DNA of 64,000 bases, taken from NCBI RefSeq assembly GCF_011046535.1, contig NZ_CP049257.1:434001-498000 (forward strand). The letters are read 5' to 3'. This document shows positions 8,280 to 16,744 of the stretch, one piece after another. Made by a program: the position numbers and the translations under genes. How positions within the stretch are numbered: the stretch's first letter is position 1; every line of letters starts with the position of its first letter. The notes under the pieces are model-generated. The model ran no database searches. It worked only from the letters and a program-made list of their open reading frames with translations, and was not told the origin of the DNA. Origin of the DNA: Nocardioides anomalus (GTDB lineage: Bacteria > Actinomycetota > Actinomycetes > Propionibacteriales > Nocardioidaceae).

Positions 8280-8378
8280 ATGGTCGCGGCGCGCAGGGTC
8301 TTCGTCGCGCTGCTGGTGATCGGGCTGGTGGCGGCGGCGGTCGCCGGCTACTGGCTGCTCACCGCGGAGCCGCGGTGA
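8280..8378 (+). CDS. possible small single-pass membrane protein
   Basis: A 32-residue frame begins with ATG at 8280, eight bases after the stop of the preceding gene. It reads a basic start (MVAARR), one hydrophobic helix (about residues 7-28) and a short charged tail (TAEPR). It could be a cotranscribed microprotein of the sigma operon. There is no strong ribosome-binding site and no recognised family, so the evidence is only composition and position. Confidence 0.35.
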   Translation: MVAARRVFVALLVIGLVAAAVAGYWLLTAEPR

Positions 8379-8382
8379 GGTC

Positions 8383-9831
8383 TCAGACCTCGACGGAGTG
8401 CCGGCCCGGCTCGCGGTAGAGCGAGTACAGCGGTCCGACGATGCGGTCGGCCGCCGGGTAGGAGAACCATGCCGGGCCGCCGAGCCGCTCCTGCGTTTCC
8501 TCGCTGAGGTGCACGCGCGCGTCGTGCTCGCCGACCGGCGCGGGCCCGAGGCGGACCAGGTCCAGGTCGTGCTCGAGCGAGGTGCGCACGCCGTGCTCAC
8601 CGATCCGTCCGTGCGAGAGCGTCTCCACGTCGAGCCCCGTGACGAGCACCTTGGCCGCGACCACGCCGTCGACCTCGGTCACCGCGGCCAGCACGTCGTG
8701 GCCGTCGAGGGCGGCCAGCAGGTGGGCCAACGTGCCCGCCGGTGACGGGTCGGTGAGGGCCGGTCCGGGCGGCGTCAGGGCGGCGACGGTGGTCGTGCGG
8801 CTGGTGTCCGGAGCGACCAGGTCGGCCAGCTCCGCGGTGGGCAGCTCGGCCCAGCCGCGCATCGCCGCCACCGCGCGCTCGTCGCCCGGGTGCGGGTCGA
8901 GGTGGTCGCGGTACGCCGCCGGCATGAGGGCCCGGGCCGCGTCGGCCCGGCCGAAGCAGAAGGCCTTGCGCGCCCGTGAGTTGGCCAGCTCGAGCAGCGC
9001 CTTGACCAGGCTGGTGGCCGGGTCCGGGTGCGCGGCCTCACCGCACGCGGTGACCACGATCTTGTCGGCGGGCGCCTCGTCCCGCGCCACGGCGTACGTC
9101 GAGCAGACGCCGAGCTCGCTGGCCGCGAGCTTGAGCACGGGGTCGATCCCGCTCGCCCGCAGCCGGCCGAGCAGGTCCAGCACCGCCGGCGGCAACCCCT
9201 CCTCCGGCACCACCGGCGAGAGCCGGTCGAGCGCGCGGAACCTCAGCCCGTTGGTGTGGCGCTGCAGCACCTCGCCGATGCCGTGCGCGACGGCCCGGTC
9301 GGCGTCCAGCCCGGCGCCGAGCCCGTTGGTGACCGGAGGCAGCAGGGGGGCGGGCGCGCCGGCGAGCTCGCCGGCGTCGCTGGCCGCCATCTCCACGGGG
9401 ACCCGGACCGGTGCGCCGGTCCGCACGTCGGCGAACGTCACCCACTCCACCGGCCGGTCCTCCGACCAGTCCGCGCCGGCCGGGAGCGCGAGCGTCCGCG
9501 GGTCGACGACCCCCTCCGCGCCGTAGCGGCGCACCAGGTCGCGCCGGCTGCCGGTCTCGGCGGCCCGCCGGAGCCGCGCGACGCCCTGGGCGCCGACCAC
9601 CCCCTCCACCAGCTCGCCCAGGCCGCCGACCCGAGCCGCCTCCGGGGTCGCGGCGTACCCGTTGCCGTGGTGGGTCAGCGCCCCGTCCACGAGCAGCGAG
9701 CAGCTGGTCACGGGGAGGCCGGTGCGGTCCAGGGCGTCGATGCGGAAGTCGACCACCGTCCCGAACCGGCCCAGCACCTCGGTGTAGGCGCCGACGACGT
9801 CGCTCAGGCCGGTCTCCGCGCTGTCCGTCAC
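8383..9831 (-). CDS. YcaO-like family protein
   Basis: A 482-residue YcaO-domain protein. The family landmarks are TNGLGAGLDADRAVAHGIGE followed by VLQRHTNGLRFRALDR (the ATP-site helix) and LVKALLELANSRARKAF (the usual EaaQsR helix, here with Asn for Gln). YcaO enzymes use ATP to activate peptide amides, giving azolines, thioamides or amidines in ribosomal peptides, or act on ribosomal protein S12. I chose the GTG at 9831 because longer frames run into the divergent neighbour. No TfuA, E1-like partner or obvious precursor peptide lies nearby. The only close neighbour is the deacetylase at 9854, 22 bases away and divergent. Confidence 0.85.
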   Translation of the reverse strand: MTDSAETGLSDVVGAYTEVLGRFGTVVDFRIDALDRTGLPVTSCSLLVDGALTHHGNGYAATPEAARVGGLGELVEGVVGAQGVARLRRAAETGSRRDLVRRYGAEGVVDPRTLALPAGADWSEDRPVEWVTFADVRTGAPVRVPVEMAASDAGELAGAPAPLLPPVTNGLGAGLDADRAVAHGIGEVLQRHTNGLRFRALDRLSPVVPEEGLPPAVLDLLGRLRASGIDPVLKLAASELGVCSTYAVARDEAPADKIVVTACGEAAHPDPATSLVKALLELANSRARKAFCFGRADAARALMPAAYRDHLDPHPGDERAVAAMRGWAELPTAELADLVAPDTSRTTTVAALTPPGPALTDPSPAGTLAHLLAALDGHDVLAAVTEVDGVVAAKVLVTGLDVETLSHGRIGEHGVRTSLEHDLDLVRLGPAPVGEHDARVHLSEETQERLGGPAWFSYPAADRIVGPLYSLYREPGRHSVEV

Positions 9832-9853
9832 CTCGTCGGGGTACCCAGCCGAG

Positions 9854-10639
9854 GTGACCAGGGCCGACCACGAGCACGACTTCAGCGACGCCGACCGCGA
9901 CAGCGACGCGGACCCCTCGGCGCTGCGGCGGCTGGTGATCGACCAGTTCCTCGAGCCGGGCGGTGCCGCGGTCCGGCTGTTCACCACCGCGACGCTGGGC
10001 GAGGCGGGGGAGGACCCGTTCTCCAGCGACGCCTACGCCCGGCAGTCGGCCCAGGGCGAGGGGATGGTGGCCGGCACCGAGCCGCTGACCGGGTCGCCGG
10101 TGATCGCGGTGAACTACCACGAGATCGCGGAGGAGAACCGCGGCGCGGTCGAGGAGCGGCTGCGGCGGCTGCGCGACCTGGGCCCGGTCCTCGACCCCGA
10201 CGTCGACGTCACCGGGGCGCACGGCCCGCGGATCGTGGTGGGCGTCTACGACTGCTACCGCGACGCCACCCTCCACGCCACCGACCTGTGCCACCGGCTC
10301 GGGCTGCGCGCCTGGGTCTTCCCGGTCTTCGAGGCCGGTGACGAGCCCGGCACCGCCGGCGTCACCGACGCCGAGCTGGCCGACATCGCCGAGGTCCACG
10401 AGCTCGGCTTCCACACGGCCAGCCACGTCCGCGTCGACCAGGTCGGCGAGGCGAACGTCGACCGCGAGGTCCGCGACGTGGTCGCCCGGCTGACCGAGCT
10501 GGCCGGCCGCCCGCCGCGGCTCGGCGCCTGGCGCGGCGGCTCCCGCTGGGACGAGCGCCACCTCGGCGACCGCGTCCTGCGCGAGCTGGGCGTGCGGTAC
10601 GTGATGAGCAACTGGGCCCTGGAGCGGGTCGGTCGGTGA
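9854..10639 (+). CDS. polysaccharide deacetylase-like (NodB fold) protein
   Basis: A 261-residue protein with a NodB-type pattern: VNYHEI near residue 87, VYDCYRD at 131-137 in place of the usual TFDDGYRD, and GFHTASH at 186-192, giving the His-x3-His pair. Asp133 can serve as catalytic base, but the metal-binding second Asp is Cys134 here, so activity or metal choice may be altered. The first 75 residues are acidic and family-foreign (DHEHDFSDADRDSDAD and so on). A later start cannot be ruled out; no clear ribosome site marks the GTG at 9854. It has no signal peptide, so it is probably cytoplasmic. It is divergent from the YcaO gene. Confidence 0.75.
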   Translation: MTRADHEHDFSDADRDSDADPSALRRLVIDQFLEPGGAAVRLFTTATLGEAGEDPFSSDAYARQSAQGEGMVAGTEPLTGSPVIAVNYHEIAEENRGAVEERLRRLRDLGPVLDPDVDVTGAHGPRIVVGVYDCYRDATLHATDLCHRLGLRAWVFPVFEAGDEPGTAGVTDAELADIAEVHELGFHTASHVRVDQVGEANVDREVRDVVARLTELAGRPPRLGAWRGGSRWDERHLGDRVLRELGVRYVMSNWALERVGR

Positions 10640-10640
10640 C

Positions 10641-10656
10641 CCACCCCTAGGGGTGG
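10641..10656. promoter_or_regulatory. 16-bp perfect palindrome upstream of the ABC importer operon
   Basis: CCACCCCTAGGGGTGG is a perfect inverted repeat one base after the deacetylase stop and 41 bases before the solute-binding protein start. It lacks a T-tract, so a repressor operator for the sugar importer is as likely as a terminator. Confidence 0.5.
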
Positions 10657-10697
10657 TGGCAGTGGGTTGGACTGCACCCGCAGGGGTACCAGCGCGC

Positions 10698-12023
10698 ATG
10701 ACGATCAGCCGGCGGGCGCTCCTCGGGACCGCCGGTGCCGCCGCTCTGGCCGGTCTCACGTCGGGCTGTCGCGGACTCACCGAGCGCGTCTCGACGACCA
10801 GCGGCGGCAGCCGGAACACGCTCACCTTCCAGACCTGGGGCGCGGACGCCGAGGCGGCGGCGTTCCAGAAGCTGGTCTCGCAGTTCGAGGACGCCCACCG
10901 CGGCGTCACCGTCGACCTGCAGGTCGTGCCCTACTCCGAGATGTTCACCGGCATCGACGCAGGGCTCCAGTCGGGCACCGCGCCGGACGTCTTCCGCGTG
11001 GACTACCTGACCATGGGGCTCTACTCCAGCACCGACCAGCTGCTCGACGTCACCGACGCCCTCGGCTCGCTCGACGCCACGCTCGGCGACGACCTGCTGC
11101 CCGGCCTGGCCCGCGCGGTGCAGTACGACGGCCGCACCTACGGCGTGCCGCAGCAGACCGACACCAGCGCGGTGCTGGTCCGCACCGACGCACTCGCGGC
11201 GGCCGGCCTCACCGCCCTGCCGGACTCGCTCGACGCGGCGTGGTCGTGGGAGGAGTTCGGCGACGTCGCCGACCAGCTCGCCGACGGCCTCGACGACGGG
11301 CGGCTGCCCTTCGCGGTCAACTGGCAGCAGGCCGGCGCCTACCGCTGGCTCAGCTGGCTGTTCCAGGCCGACGGCCGCCTCTACGACGAGGGCCTGGACG
11401 GCTCGGCCATCGACTCCGACGCCGGCCGCAAGGCCCTGGAGTTCACCGCGTCGTTCTTCGAGCGCGGCTGGGTGCCGCAGGGCACGTCGACCAAGGGCGC
11501 GACGTACCCCGACACGCTCTTCGCCTCCGGCGACCTGGCCATGCTGTTCGCGGGCAACTTCCTGCTCCCCACGCTCCAGGACACCATCGGCGACCGGTTC
11601 GAGTACGTCGCGACGTACCCGCCCCGCGACGTGCGGGCCGCCGGCGACCTCGGCGGCAACGCGCTGGTGGCGACCAGGACCGCACGCAACCCGGAGCTGG
11701 CCGCCGAGTTCCTCTCCTTCATGGCCGGCCGCGACCAGATGGCGGCGTTCTGCGCCGAGGCGGTGCTGCTGCCGACCCGGCAGTCGCTCATCGAGCAGGG
11801 GCTGGAGTTCGCGGTGCGACCCGACCTGATGCCGGTCTTCCTCGACCAGGCCACCACCCTCACCGAGGAGGACATCGCGCAGGTGACCACGCCGACGTTC
11901 GCCGAGATCAACCTCGCCCTGCAGAACGAGCTCGAGGAGACCTTCGTGGGTGGCCGCTCGATCGACGACACCCTGAGTGCCCTGGCCGACGCGGTCGCCG
12001 AGACCACGAGCCTCACGTCGTGA
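10698..12023 (+). CDS. ABC transporter substrate-binding lipoprotein (carbohydrate type)
   Basis: A 441-residue extracellular solute-binding protein of family 1. The start at 10698 gives a Tat-like signal (SRRALLG) followed by a lipobox ending LTSGC, with Cys21 as lipid anchor. The mature part has the typical opening (LTFQTWGADAEAAAFQKLV) and the conserved VVPYSEMFTGIDAGLQSGT and APDVFRVDY segments. It is the first gene of an importer operon; the downstream permease starts inside its stop codon. Substrates of this family are mostly sugars and oligosaccharides; the exact ligand is unknown. Confidence 0.9.
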   Translation: MTISRRALLGTAGAAALAGLTSGCRGLTERVSTTSGGSRNTLTFQTWGADAEAAAFQKLVSQFEDAHRGVTVDLQVVPYSEMFTGIDAGLQSGTAPDVFRVDYLTMGLYSSTDQLLDVTDALGSLDATLGDDLLPGLARAVQYDGRTYGVPQQTDTSAVLVRTDALAAAGLTALPDSLDAAWSWEEFGDVADQLADGLDDGRLPFAVNWQQAGAYRWLSWLFQADGRLYDEGLDGSAIDSDAGRKALEFTASFFERGWVPQGTSTKGATYPDTLFASGDLAMLFAGNFLLPTLQDTIGDRFEYVATYPPRDVRAAGDLGGNALVATRTARNPELAAEFLSFMAGRDQMAAFCAEAVLLPTRQSLIEQGLEFAVRPDLMPVFLDQATTLTEEDIAQVTTPTFAEINLALQNELEETFVGGRSIDDTLSALADAVAETTSLTS

Positions 12024-12985
12024 GCGTCGCCGAGCCGGTGTCCGGCACCGCCCCCCGCGCCTCCGACGAGCTGGTCCGCGACGGGGCCACGCCACCGCGG
12101 ACCACCCGGTCCGCCCGGCTCCGCGAGGCGGTCGCGGCCTGGACCTTCCTCTCGCCCAACCTGCTGCTGCTCGCCGTCTTCCTGTTCCTGCCGCTGGTGT
12201 GGGCCGTGCTGCTGTCCTTCCAGCGCGCCCGCTCCTTCGGGCCCTCGTCGTGGGCCGGGCTGGCCAACTACGAGCGGCTGCTGCAGGACGGCGTGTTCTG
12301 GCGCTCGCTGCTCAACACCGTGATCTTCACCGCGGCCACCGTGCCGCTGAGCGTGCTCATCGGCCTCGGCCTCGCGCTGCTCATGGACAAGGCCCTGCCG
12401 GCCCGCGGGCTGTTCCGGACCGTGGTCTACCTCCCGATCGTGGTCAGCACGCTGGTCACCTCGCTGGTCGGGCTGCTGCTCTTCGACGAGTCGATCGGCG
12501 TGCTCAACGGCATGCTGGCCGACCTCGGCGTCGGGCCGGTCTCGTGGCAGACCGACGGCACGCTCGCGATGGTCTCGGTCGTCCTCATGACGCTGTGGAC
12601 CCGCGTCGGGTTCGCGATGGTCGTCTACCTCGCCGCCCTGCAGGACGTGCCCGAGGACGTCGTGGAGGCGGCCCGCGTCGACGGCGCCGGCAGCTGGGCG
12701 ACGGTCCGGCAGATCGTGGTGCCCATGCTGCGCTCGACCACGCTGTTCCTCGTCGTGGTCAACGTGATCTGGTCCTTCCAGATCTTCGACGTGGTCTACG
12801 TGATGACCAACGGCGGCCCGGGCTACGCGACCTCGATGCTGGTGACCTACGCCTACGAGGAGGGCTTCGGCCCGCCGCGCAACTTCGGGTACGGCGCCAC
12901 GGTCGGCGTCGTGCTGTTCCTTCTGACCCTGGTCATCACCCTGGTGCAGTTCCGCATCCAGCGGCGCTCCGGAGAGGAGTCCTGA
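12020..12985 (+). CDS. ABC transporter permease, MalF/UgpA type
   Basis: A 321-residue membrane protein with six predicted helices. The GTG start at 12020 overlaps the stop of the binding-protein gene (GTGA). The EAA loop that contacts the ATPase reads VEAARVDGAGSWATVRQIVV, near residues 210-230. A charged 38-residue N-terminal tail precedes the first helix. It pairs with the MalG-type permease that follows one base after its stop. No ATP-binding subunit is in the operon, so it probably uses a shared MsiK-like ATPase encoded elsewhere, as in other actinobacteria. Confidence 0.9.
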   Translation: MSVAEPVSGTAPRASDELVRDGATPPRTTRSARLREAVAAWTFLSPNLLLLAVFLFLPLVWAVLLSFQRARSFGPSSWAGLANYERLLQDGVFWRSLLNTVIFTAATVPLSVLIGLGLALLMDKALPARGLFRTVVYLPIVVSTLVTSLVGLLLFDESIGVLNGMLADLGVGPVSWQTDGTLAMVSVVLMTLWTRVGFAMVVYLAALQDVPEDVVEAARVDGAGSWATVRQIVVPMLRSTTLFLVVVNVIWSFQIFDVVYVMTNGGPGYATSMLVTYAYEEGFGPPRNFGYGATVGVVLFLLTLVITLVQFRIQRRSGEES

Positions 12986-12986
12986 G

Positions 12987-13793
12987 GTGCCCACCTGGCT
13001 GAGGTTCACGATCTGCACGGTCGTCACCGCGGTGATGGCGTTCCCGCTCTACGCGATGGTCGTGGTGGCGTTCACGCCCAAGGAGGCCATCTTCGACGGC
13101 GGCAGCCACCTGTGGCCGAGCGCCTGGACCACGCAGAACTTCCGCAACCTCTTCGACCAGTTCCCGGTGTGGACCTGGTTCGGCAACTCGCTGGTCGTGG
13201 CCGGGCTGACCACGCTGCTCTCGGTCTCGGTCAACCTGGCCGCGGGCTTCGCGCTGGCCAAGCTCCGCTTCCGCGGTCGCACGGTCGTGTTCGTCCTGGT
13301 CCTCAGCACGCTCATGGTCCCGGCCCAGGCGATCATGATCCCGCAGTTCAAGGTGGTCTCCGCGCTCGGGCTGTTCGGCCTTTTCTGGGCGGTGATCCTC
13401 CCGTCGGCCTCGACCGCGCTCGGGGTCTTCCTGGCCCGCCAGTTCATGCTCTCGATCCCCGACGAGCTGCTCGAGGCGGCCAAGATGGACGGCTGCACGC
13501 CGTTCGGGACCTTCGTGCGCGTCGTGCTGCCGCTGTGCAAGCCGCTCATCGCGGTGATGACCCTGCTCGCCTTCATGAGCCAGTGGAACGACTTCCTGTG
13601 GCCGCTCATCACACTGCGCGTGCCCGACCTCTACACACTGCCGGTCTCGCTGCGCTTCCTGCAGGGCCAGTACGACGCCGACTACGGCGGGCTGATGGCC
13701 ATGGCGCTGATGTCGTGCCTGCCGCTGGTCGTGCTGTTCGTGGTGCTCCAGCGCTACTTCGTGGCCGGCTTCGCGCGCTCCGGGATCAAGTAG
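12987..13793 (+). CDS. ABC transporter permease, MalG type
   Basis: A 268-residue second permease of the importer with six hydrophobic segments and the EAA loop LLEAAKMDGCTPFGTFVRVV near residues 165-185. It begins with GTG at 12987 after the ribosome-binding sequence GGAGAGG in the end of the previous gene. SQWNDFLWPL in the fifth helix region is typical of carbohydrate permeases. Last gene of the three-gene importer; the next gene starts 75 bases later and is probably separate. Confidence 0.9.
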   Translation: MPTWLRFTICTVVTAVMAFPLYAMVVVAFTPKEAIFDGGSHLWPSAWTTQNFRNLFDQFPVWTWFGNSLVVAGLTTLLSVSVNLAAGFALAKLRFRGRTVVFVLVLSTLMVPAQAIMIPQFKVVSALGLFGLFWAVILPSASTALGVFLARQFMLSIPDELLEAAKMDGCTPFGTFVRVVLPLCKPLIAVMTLLAFMSQWNDFLWPLITLRVPDLYTLPVSLRFLQGQYDADYGGLMAMALMSCLPLVVLFVVLQRYFVAGFARSGIK

Positions 13794-13854
13794 CCGTCCC
13801 TGCGTCGGGCGTGATGGGTGACAAACGCCCGTGCGCCCGGGACAGGTGATCGCG

Positions 13855-13860
13855 CACAAT
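13855..13860 (+). promoter_or_regulatory. -10-like hexamer CACAAT before the ABC-F gene
   Basis: CACAAT sits 8 bases before the GTG at 13869, and no Shine-Dalgarno sequence is seen, which suggests a leaderless or nearly leaderless mRNA. Confidence 0.4.
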
Positions 13861-13868
13861 CGTCGTTC

Positions 13869-15563
13869 GTGGGACACGTCGACGTCGCAGGGGTGAGTTT
13901 CGAGCTGCCCGACGGGCGGGTGCTGCTCGACGACGTGTCCTTCCGCGTGGGCGAGGGCGCCAAGGTCGCGCTGGTCGGCGCCAACGGCGCCGGCAAGACC
14001 ACGCTGCTGAAGATCGTCACCGGCGACCTGACCCCCCACGCCGGTGCGGTCACCCGCAGCGGCGGCCTGGGCGTGATGCGCCAGATGGTCGGCGCCGGCC
14101 TGGGCCCGGACGCCACCGTGGCCGACCTGCTGCTCAGCGTCAGCCCGCCGCGCGTCCGCGCGGCCGCGGCCGCCGTGCACCGCTGCGAGCTCACGCTCAT
14201 GGAGGCCGACGACGAGAAGAGCCAGATGGCCTACGCCGAGGCGCTCGCGGAGTACGCCGACGCCGGCGGCTACGACGTCGAGGTGGTCTGGGACGTCTGC
14301 ACCGTCGCCGGTCTCGGCGTGGCCTACGAGAAGGCGAAGTACCGCGAGCTGCGCACCCTGTCCGGCGGCGAGCAGAAGCGGCTGGTCCTGGAGTTCCTGC
14401 TCCGCGGCCCCGACCAGGTGCTGCTGCTCGACGAGCCGGACAACTTCCTCGACGTGCCCGGCAAGATCTGGCTCGAGCACCGGATCCGCGAGTCCGAGAA
14501 GACGATCCTCTACGTCAGCCACGACCGCGAGCTGCTCGACAACACCGCGACCCGCGTGGTGACCGTCGAGCTCGGCGCCGCCGGCAACACGGTGTGGACG
14601 CACCCGGGCGGCTTCTCGTCGTACCACGAGGCCAGGAAGGACCGGTTCGCGCGCTTCGAGGAGATGCGCAAGCGCTGGGACGAGGAGCACGCCAAGATCA
14701 AGGCGCTGGTGCTCCGGCTCAAGATCAAGTCGGAGTACAACGACGGCATGGCCAGCCAGTACAAGGCGGCCCAGACCCGGCTCCGCAAGTTCGAGGAGGC
14801 CGGGCCGCCGATGGAGCAGCCGCGCGAGCAGCAGGTGCAGATGCGCCTCAAGGGCGGTCGCACCGGCAAGCGCGCCGTCGTCTGCGAGCAGCTCGAGCTC
14901 ACCGGGCTGATGCAGCCCTTCGACCTCGAGGTCTGGTACGGCGAGCGCGTGGCCGTGCTCGGCTCCAACGGCTCCGGCAAGTCGCACTTCCTGCGGCTGC
15001 TCGCGGCCGGCGGGTCCGACCCCGACGTCGAGCACCGCCCGGTCGAGGACGTCGCGATCGAGCCGGTCCGCCACCGCGGGAAGGCCAAGCTGGGCGCCCG
15101 CGTCCGGCCGGGCTGGTTCGTGCAGACCCACGAGCACCCCGAGCTGGTCGGGCGCACCCTCGTCGAGATCCTGCACCGCGGCGACGGCCGGCCCGACGGA
15201 CGAACCGGCATGGGCCGCGAGCAGGCCGCGCGGGTGCTGGACCGCTACGAGCTGGCGCACGCCGCCGAGCAGCGCTTCGAGTCGCTCAGCGGCGGCCAGC
15301 AGGCGCGCTTCCAGATCCTGCTGCTCGAGCTCTCCGGCGCCACCCTGCTGCTGCTCGACGAGCCCACCGACAACCTCGACGTGCAGTCCGCCGAGGCCCT
15401 CGAAGCCGGGCTCGAGGCGTTCGACGGCACGGTCGTCGCCGTCACCCACGACCGGTGGTTCGCCCGCGGCTTCGACCGGTTCCTGGTCTACGGCGAGGAC
15501 GGCTCGGTCTACGAGTCGCCCACGCCGGTCTGGGACGAGGGCCGCGTGGCGCGCGCGCGGTGA
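13869..15563 (+). CDS. ABC-F family ATPase
   Basis: A 564-residue soluble protein with two ABC domains and no membrane helices. Domain 1 has GANGAGKTT (37-45), signature LSGGEQKR and Walker B LLLDEPDNFLD. Domain 2 has GSNGSGKSH, LSGGQQAR and LLLDEPTDNLD. The linker (KRWDEEHAKIKALVLRLK) is the charged helical P-site tRNA interaction motif of ABC-F proteins, which act on ribosomes in translation rescue or antibiotic resistance. The start GTG at 13869 avoids a 17-residue extension not seen in the family. It is translationally coupled to the GNAT gene behind it. Whether it gives drug resistance cannot be told. Confidence 0.9.
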   Translation: MGHVDVAGVSFELPDGRVLLDDVSFRVGEGAKVALVGANGAGKTTLLKIVTGDLTPHAGAVTRSGGLGVMRQMVGAGLGPDATVADLLLSVSPPRVRAAAAAVHRCELTLMEADDEKSQMAYAEALAEYADAGGYDVEVVWDVCTVAGLGVAYEKAKYRELRTLSGGEQKRLVLEFLLRGPDQVLLLDEPDNFLDVPGKIWLEHRIRESEKTILYVSHDRELLDNTATRVVTVELGAAGNTVWTHPGGFSSYHEARKDRFARFEEMRKRWDEEHAKIKALVLRLKIKSEYNDGMASQYKAAQTRLRKFEEAGPPMEQPREQQVQMRLKGGRTGKRAVVCEQLELTGLMQPFDLEVWYGERVAVLGSNGSGKSHFLRLLAAGGSDPDVEHRPVEDVAIEPVRHRGKAKLGARVRPGWFVQTHEHPELVGRTLVEILHRGDGRPDGRTGMGREQAARVLDRYELAHAAEQRFESLSGGQQARFQILLLELSGATLLLLDEPTDNLDVQSAEALEAGLEAFDGTVVAVTHDRWFARGFDRFLVYGEDGSVYESPTPVWDEGRVARAR

Positions 15564-16579
15564 GCCTGCGCATCGAGGCCGTCGACCCGGCCGACCCGGC
15601 CGGCTTCGCGCCGTTCTACGAGGTGTACGCCGCCGCCTGCCGGCACGGCGCGGCCGGCGAGTTCGCCACCGTGTGGCAGCCCGAGGAGCTCCGGCTCGCG
15701 CTGACCGACGACGAGCGGACCTTCCGGCTCGGGTGGAACGGCTGGCTGGGCGACCGGGTGGTGGCCACCGGGTGGCTGCAGGGCTCGAAGCTGGACAACC
15801 TCGACCTCGCGGACGTGCTGGTCTGCTGCCCGCCACAGGACCGCGGCCGCGGCCACGCCGCCGAGCTGCTCTCCCACGTCGAGGGGCAGGCGCGGGCCCG
15901 GGGCCGGTCCCGCCTGGTCGGCGAGGTGACCTGGCCCTCCGCGTGGGGCGGGGCGGGCGCCGGCTCCGAGGACCTGGCCTGGGCGCGGCGGCAGGGCTTC
16001 GCGCTCGGGCTCGTCGACGTGCAGCGCCGGCTCGCGCTCCCCGTGGCCGAGGCCCACCTGGACGCGCTGGCCGCCGAGGCCGCCCCGCACCACGCGGCCT
16101 ACTCGCTGCGGTCCTTCACCGGTCCGGTGCCCGGCGACCTGGTCGAGCAGTGGGCGGCGCTGGCCGCGACCCTCATGACCGAGGCGCCGATGGGCGACAT
16201 CGAGCGCGAGGCCGAGCACCCGGGCGTCGACGCGCTCCGGGCGGGCGAGGCGCTGCTGGCCGCGCAGGGCCGGGTCAAGGTCAGCACCGGCGCGCTGAGC
16301 GCCGACGGGGAGCTGGTCGCCTACACCGACATCGCGGTGACCGTCCACGAGTCCGAGCGCGCCTACCAGTGGGGCACGCTCGTGAGCCCGGCCCACCGAG
16401 GCCACCGGCTCGGGCTCGCGGTCAAGGTGGCCAACCTGCGGCTGCTGCAGGAGTCCCACCCGCAGCTCACGACCGTGGTCACCTACAACGCCGACGTCAA
16501 CGCCCCGATGGTCGCGGTCAACGGGCACCTCGGCTTCCGGCCCGTGGCCTGGCTGGGCGAGCTGCAGAAGCGGCTCTGA
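15560..16579 (+). CDS. tandem GNAT-fold acetyltransferase-like protein
   Basis: A 339-residue protein starting with a GTG that overlaps the ABC-F stop. Two GNAT-like halves can be seen. The first half carries LVCCPPQDRGRGHAAELLSH around residues 88-107. The second ends in LVSPAHRGHRLGLAVKVANL, which includes the RGHRLG acetyl-CoA pyrophosphate loop, then YNADVNAPMVAVNGHLGF. The second half closely matches the proteins at 40389 and 41395. Some mycothiol synthases are double GNAT proteins, but this one lacks enough identity by eye to claim that. Substrate unknown. A strong hairpin follows at 16597. Confidence 0.85.
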   Translation: MSLRIEAVDPADPAGFAPFYEVYAAACRHGAAGEFATVWQPEELRLALTDDERTFRLGWNGWLGDRVVATGWLQGSKLDNLDLADVLVCCPPQDRGRGHAAELLSHVEGQARARGRSRLVGEVTWPSAWGGAGAGSEDLAWARRQGFALGLVDVQRRLALPVAEAHLDALAAEAAPHHAAYSLRSFTGPVPGDLVEQWAALAATLMTEAPMGDIEREAEHPGVDALRAGEALLAAQGRVKVSTGALSADGELVAYTDIAVTVHESERAYQWGTLVSPAHRGHRLGLAVKVANLRLLQESHPQLTTVVTYNADVNAPMVAVNGHLGFRPVAWLGELQKRL

Positions 16580-16596
16580 CCCCCACACGCACCGAA

Positions 16597-16624
16597 CCGC
16601 CCCCGCCCGGTAGGGCGGGGGCGG
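16597..16624 (+). terminator. GC-rich 12-bp perfect stem-loop after the GNAT gene
   Basis: CCGCCCCCGCCC and GGGCGGGGGCGG flank a four-base loop, 18 bases after the stop at 16579. There is no T-run, which is common for actinobacterial intrinsic terminators. It lies between convergent genes and could act in both directions. Confidence 0.7.
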
Positions 16625-16641
16625 CTCGTCTCGGAGGTGAG

Positions 16642-16698
16642 GGTGGGGCTCCGCGGCTGCGGCTTTGACGGACCCGGTTGCGACCGCGGAGCCCCACC
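16642..16698. terminator. long 15-bp stem-loop between convergent genes
   Basis: Arms 16642-16656 and 16684-16698 (GGTGGGGCTCCGCGG and its exact complement) enclose a 27-base loop. It is placed 47 bases beyond the HtrA stop on the minus strand, so it may end that transcript. The long structured loop is unusual for a plain terminator. Confidence 0.55.
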
Positions 16699-16705
16699 TC
16701 TCGGT

Positions 16706-16729
16706 GCCCGCCGTCGTCGCTCGGCGGGC
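16706..16729. terminator. 8-bp stem-loop, third hairpin of the cluster
   Basis: GCCCGCCG and CGGCGGGC (16706-16713, 16722-16729) surround an eight-base loop. It is the structure nearest to the end of the leftward HtrA gene (16745). Confidence 0.5.
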
Positions 16730-16744
16730 GTCTTGCGGAGGCGT

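Noticed and set aside
12936-15836. A 966-residue minus-strand frame over the ABC importer and ABC-F genes
   Set aside because: Low-complexity His/Arg/Glu-rich translation without domains, opposite to clearly conserved genes.
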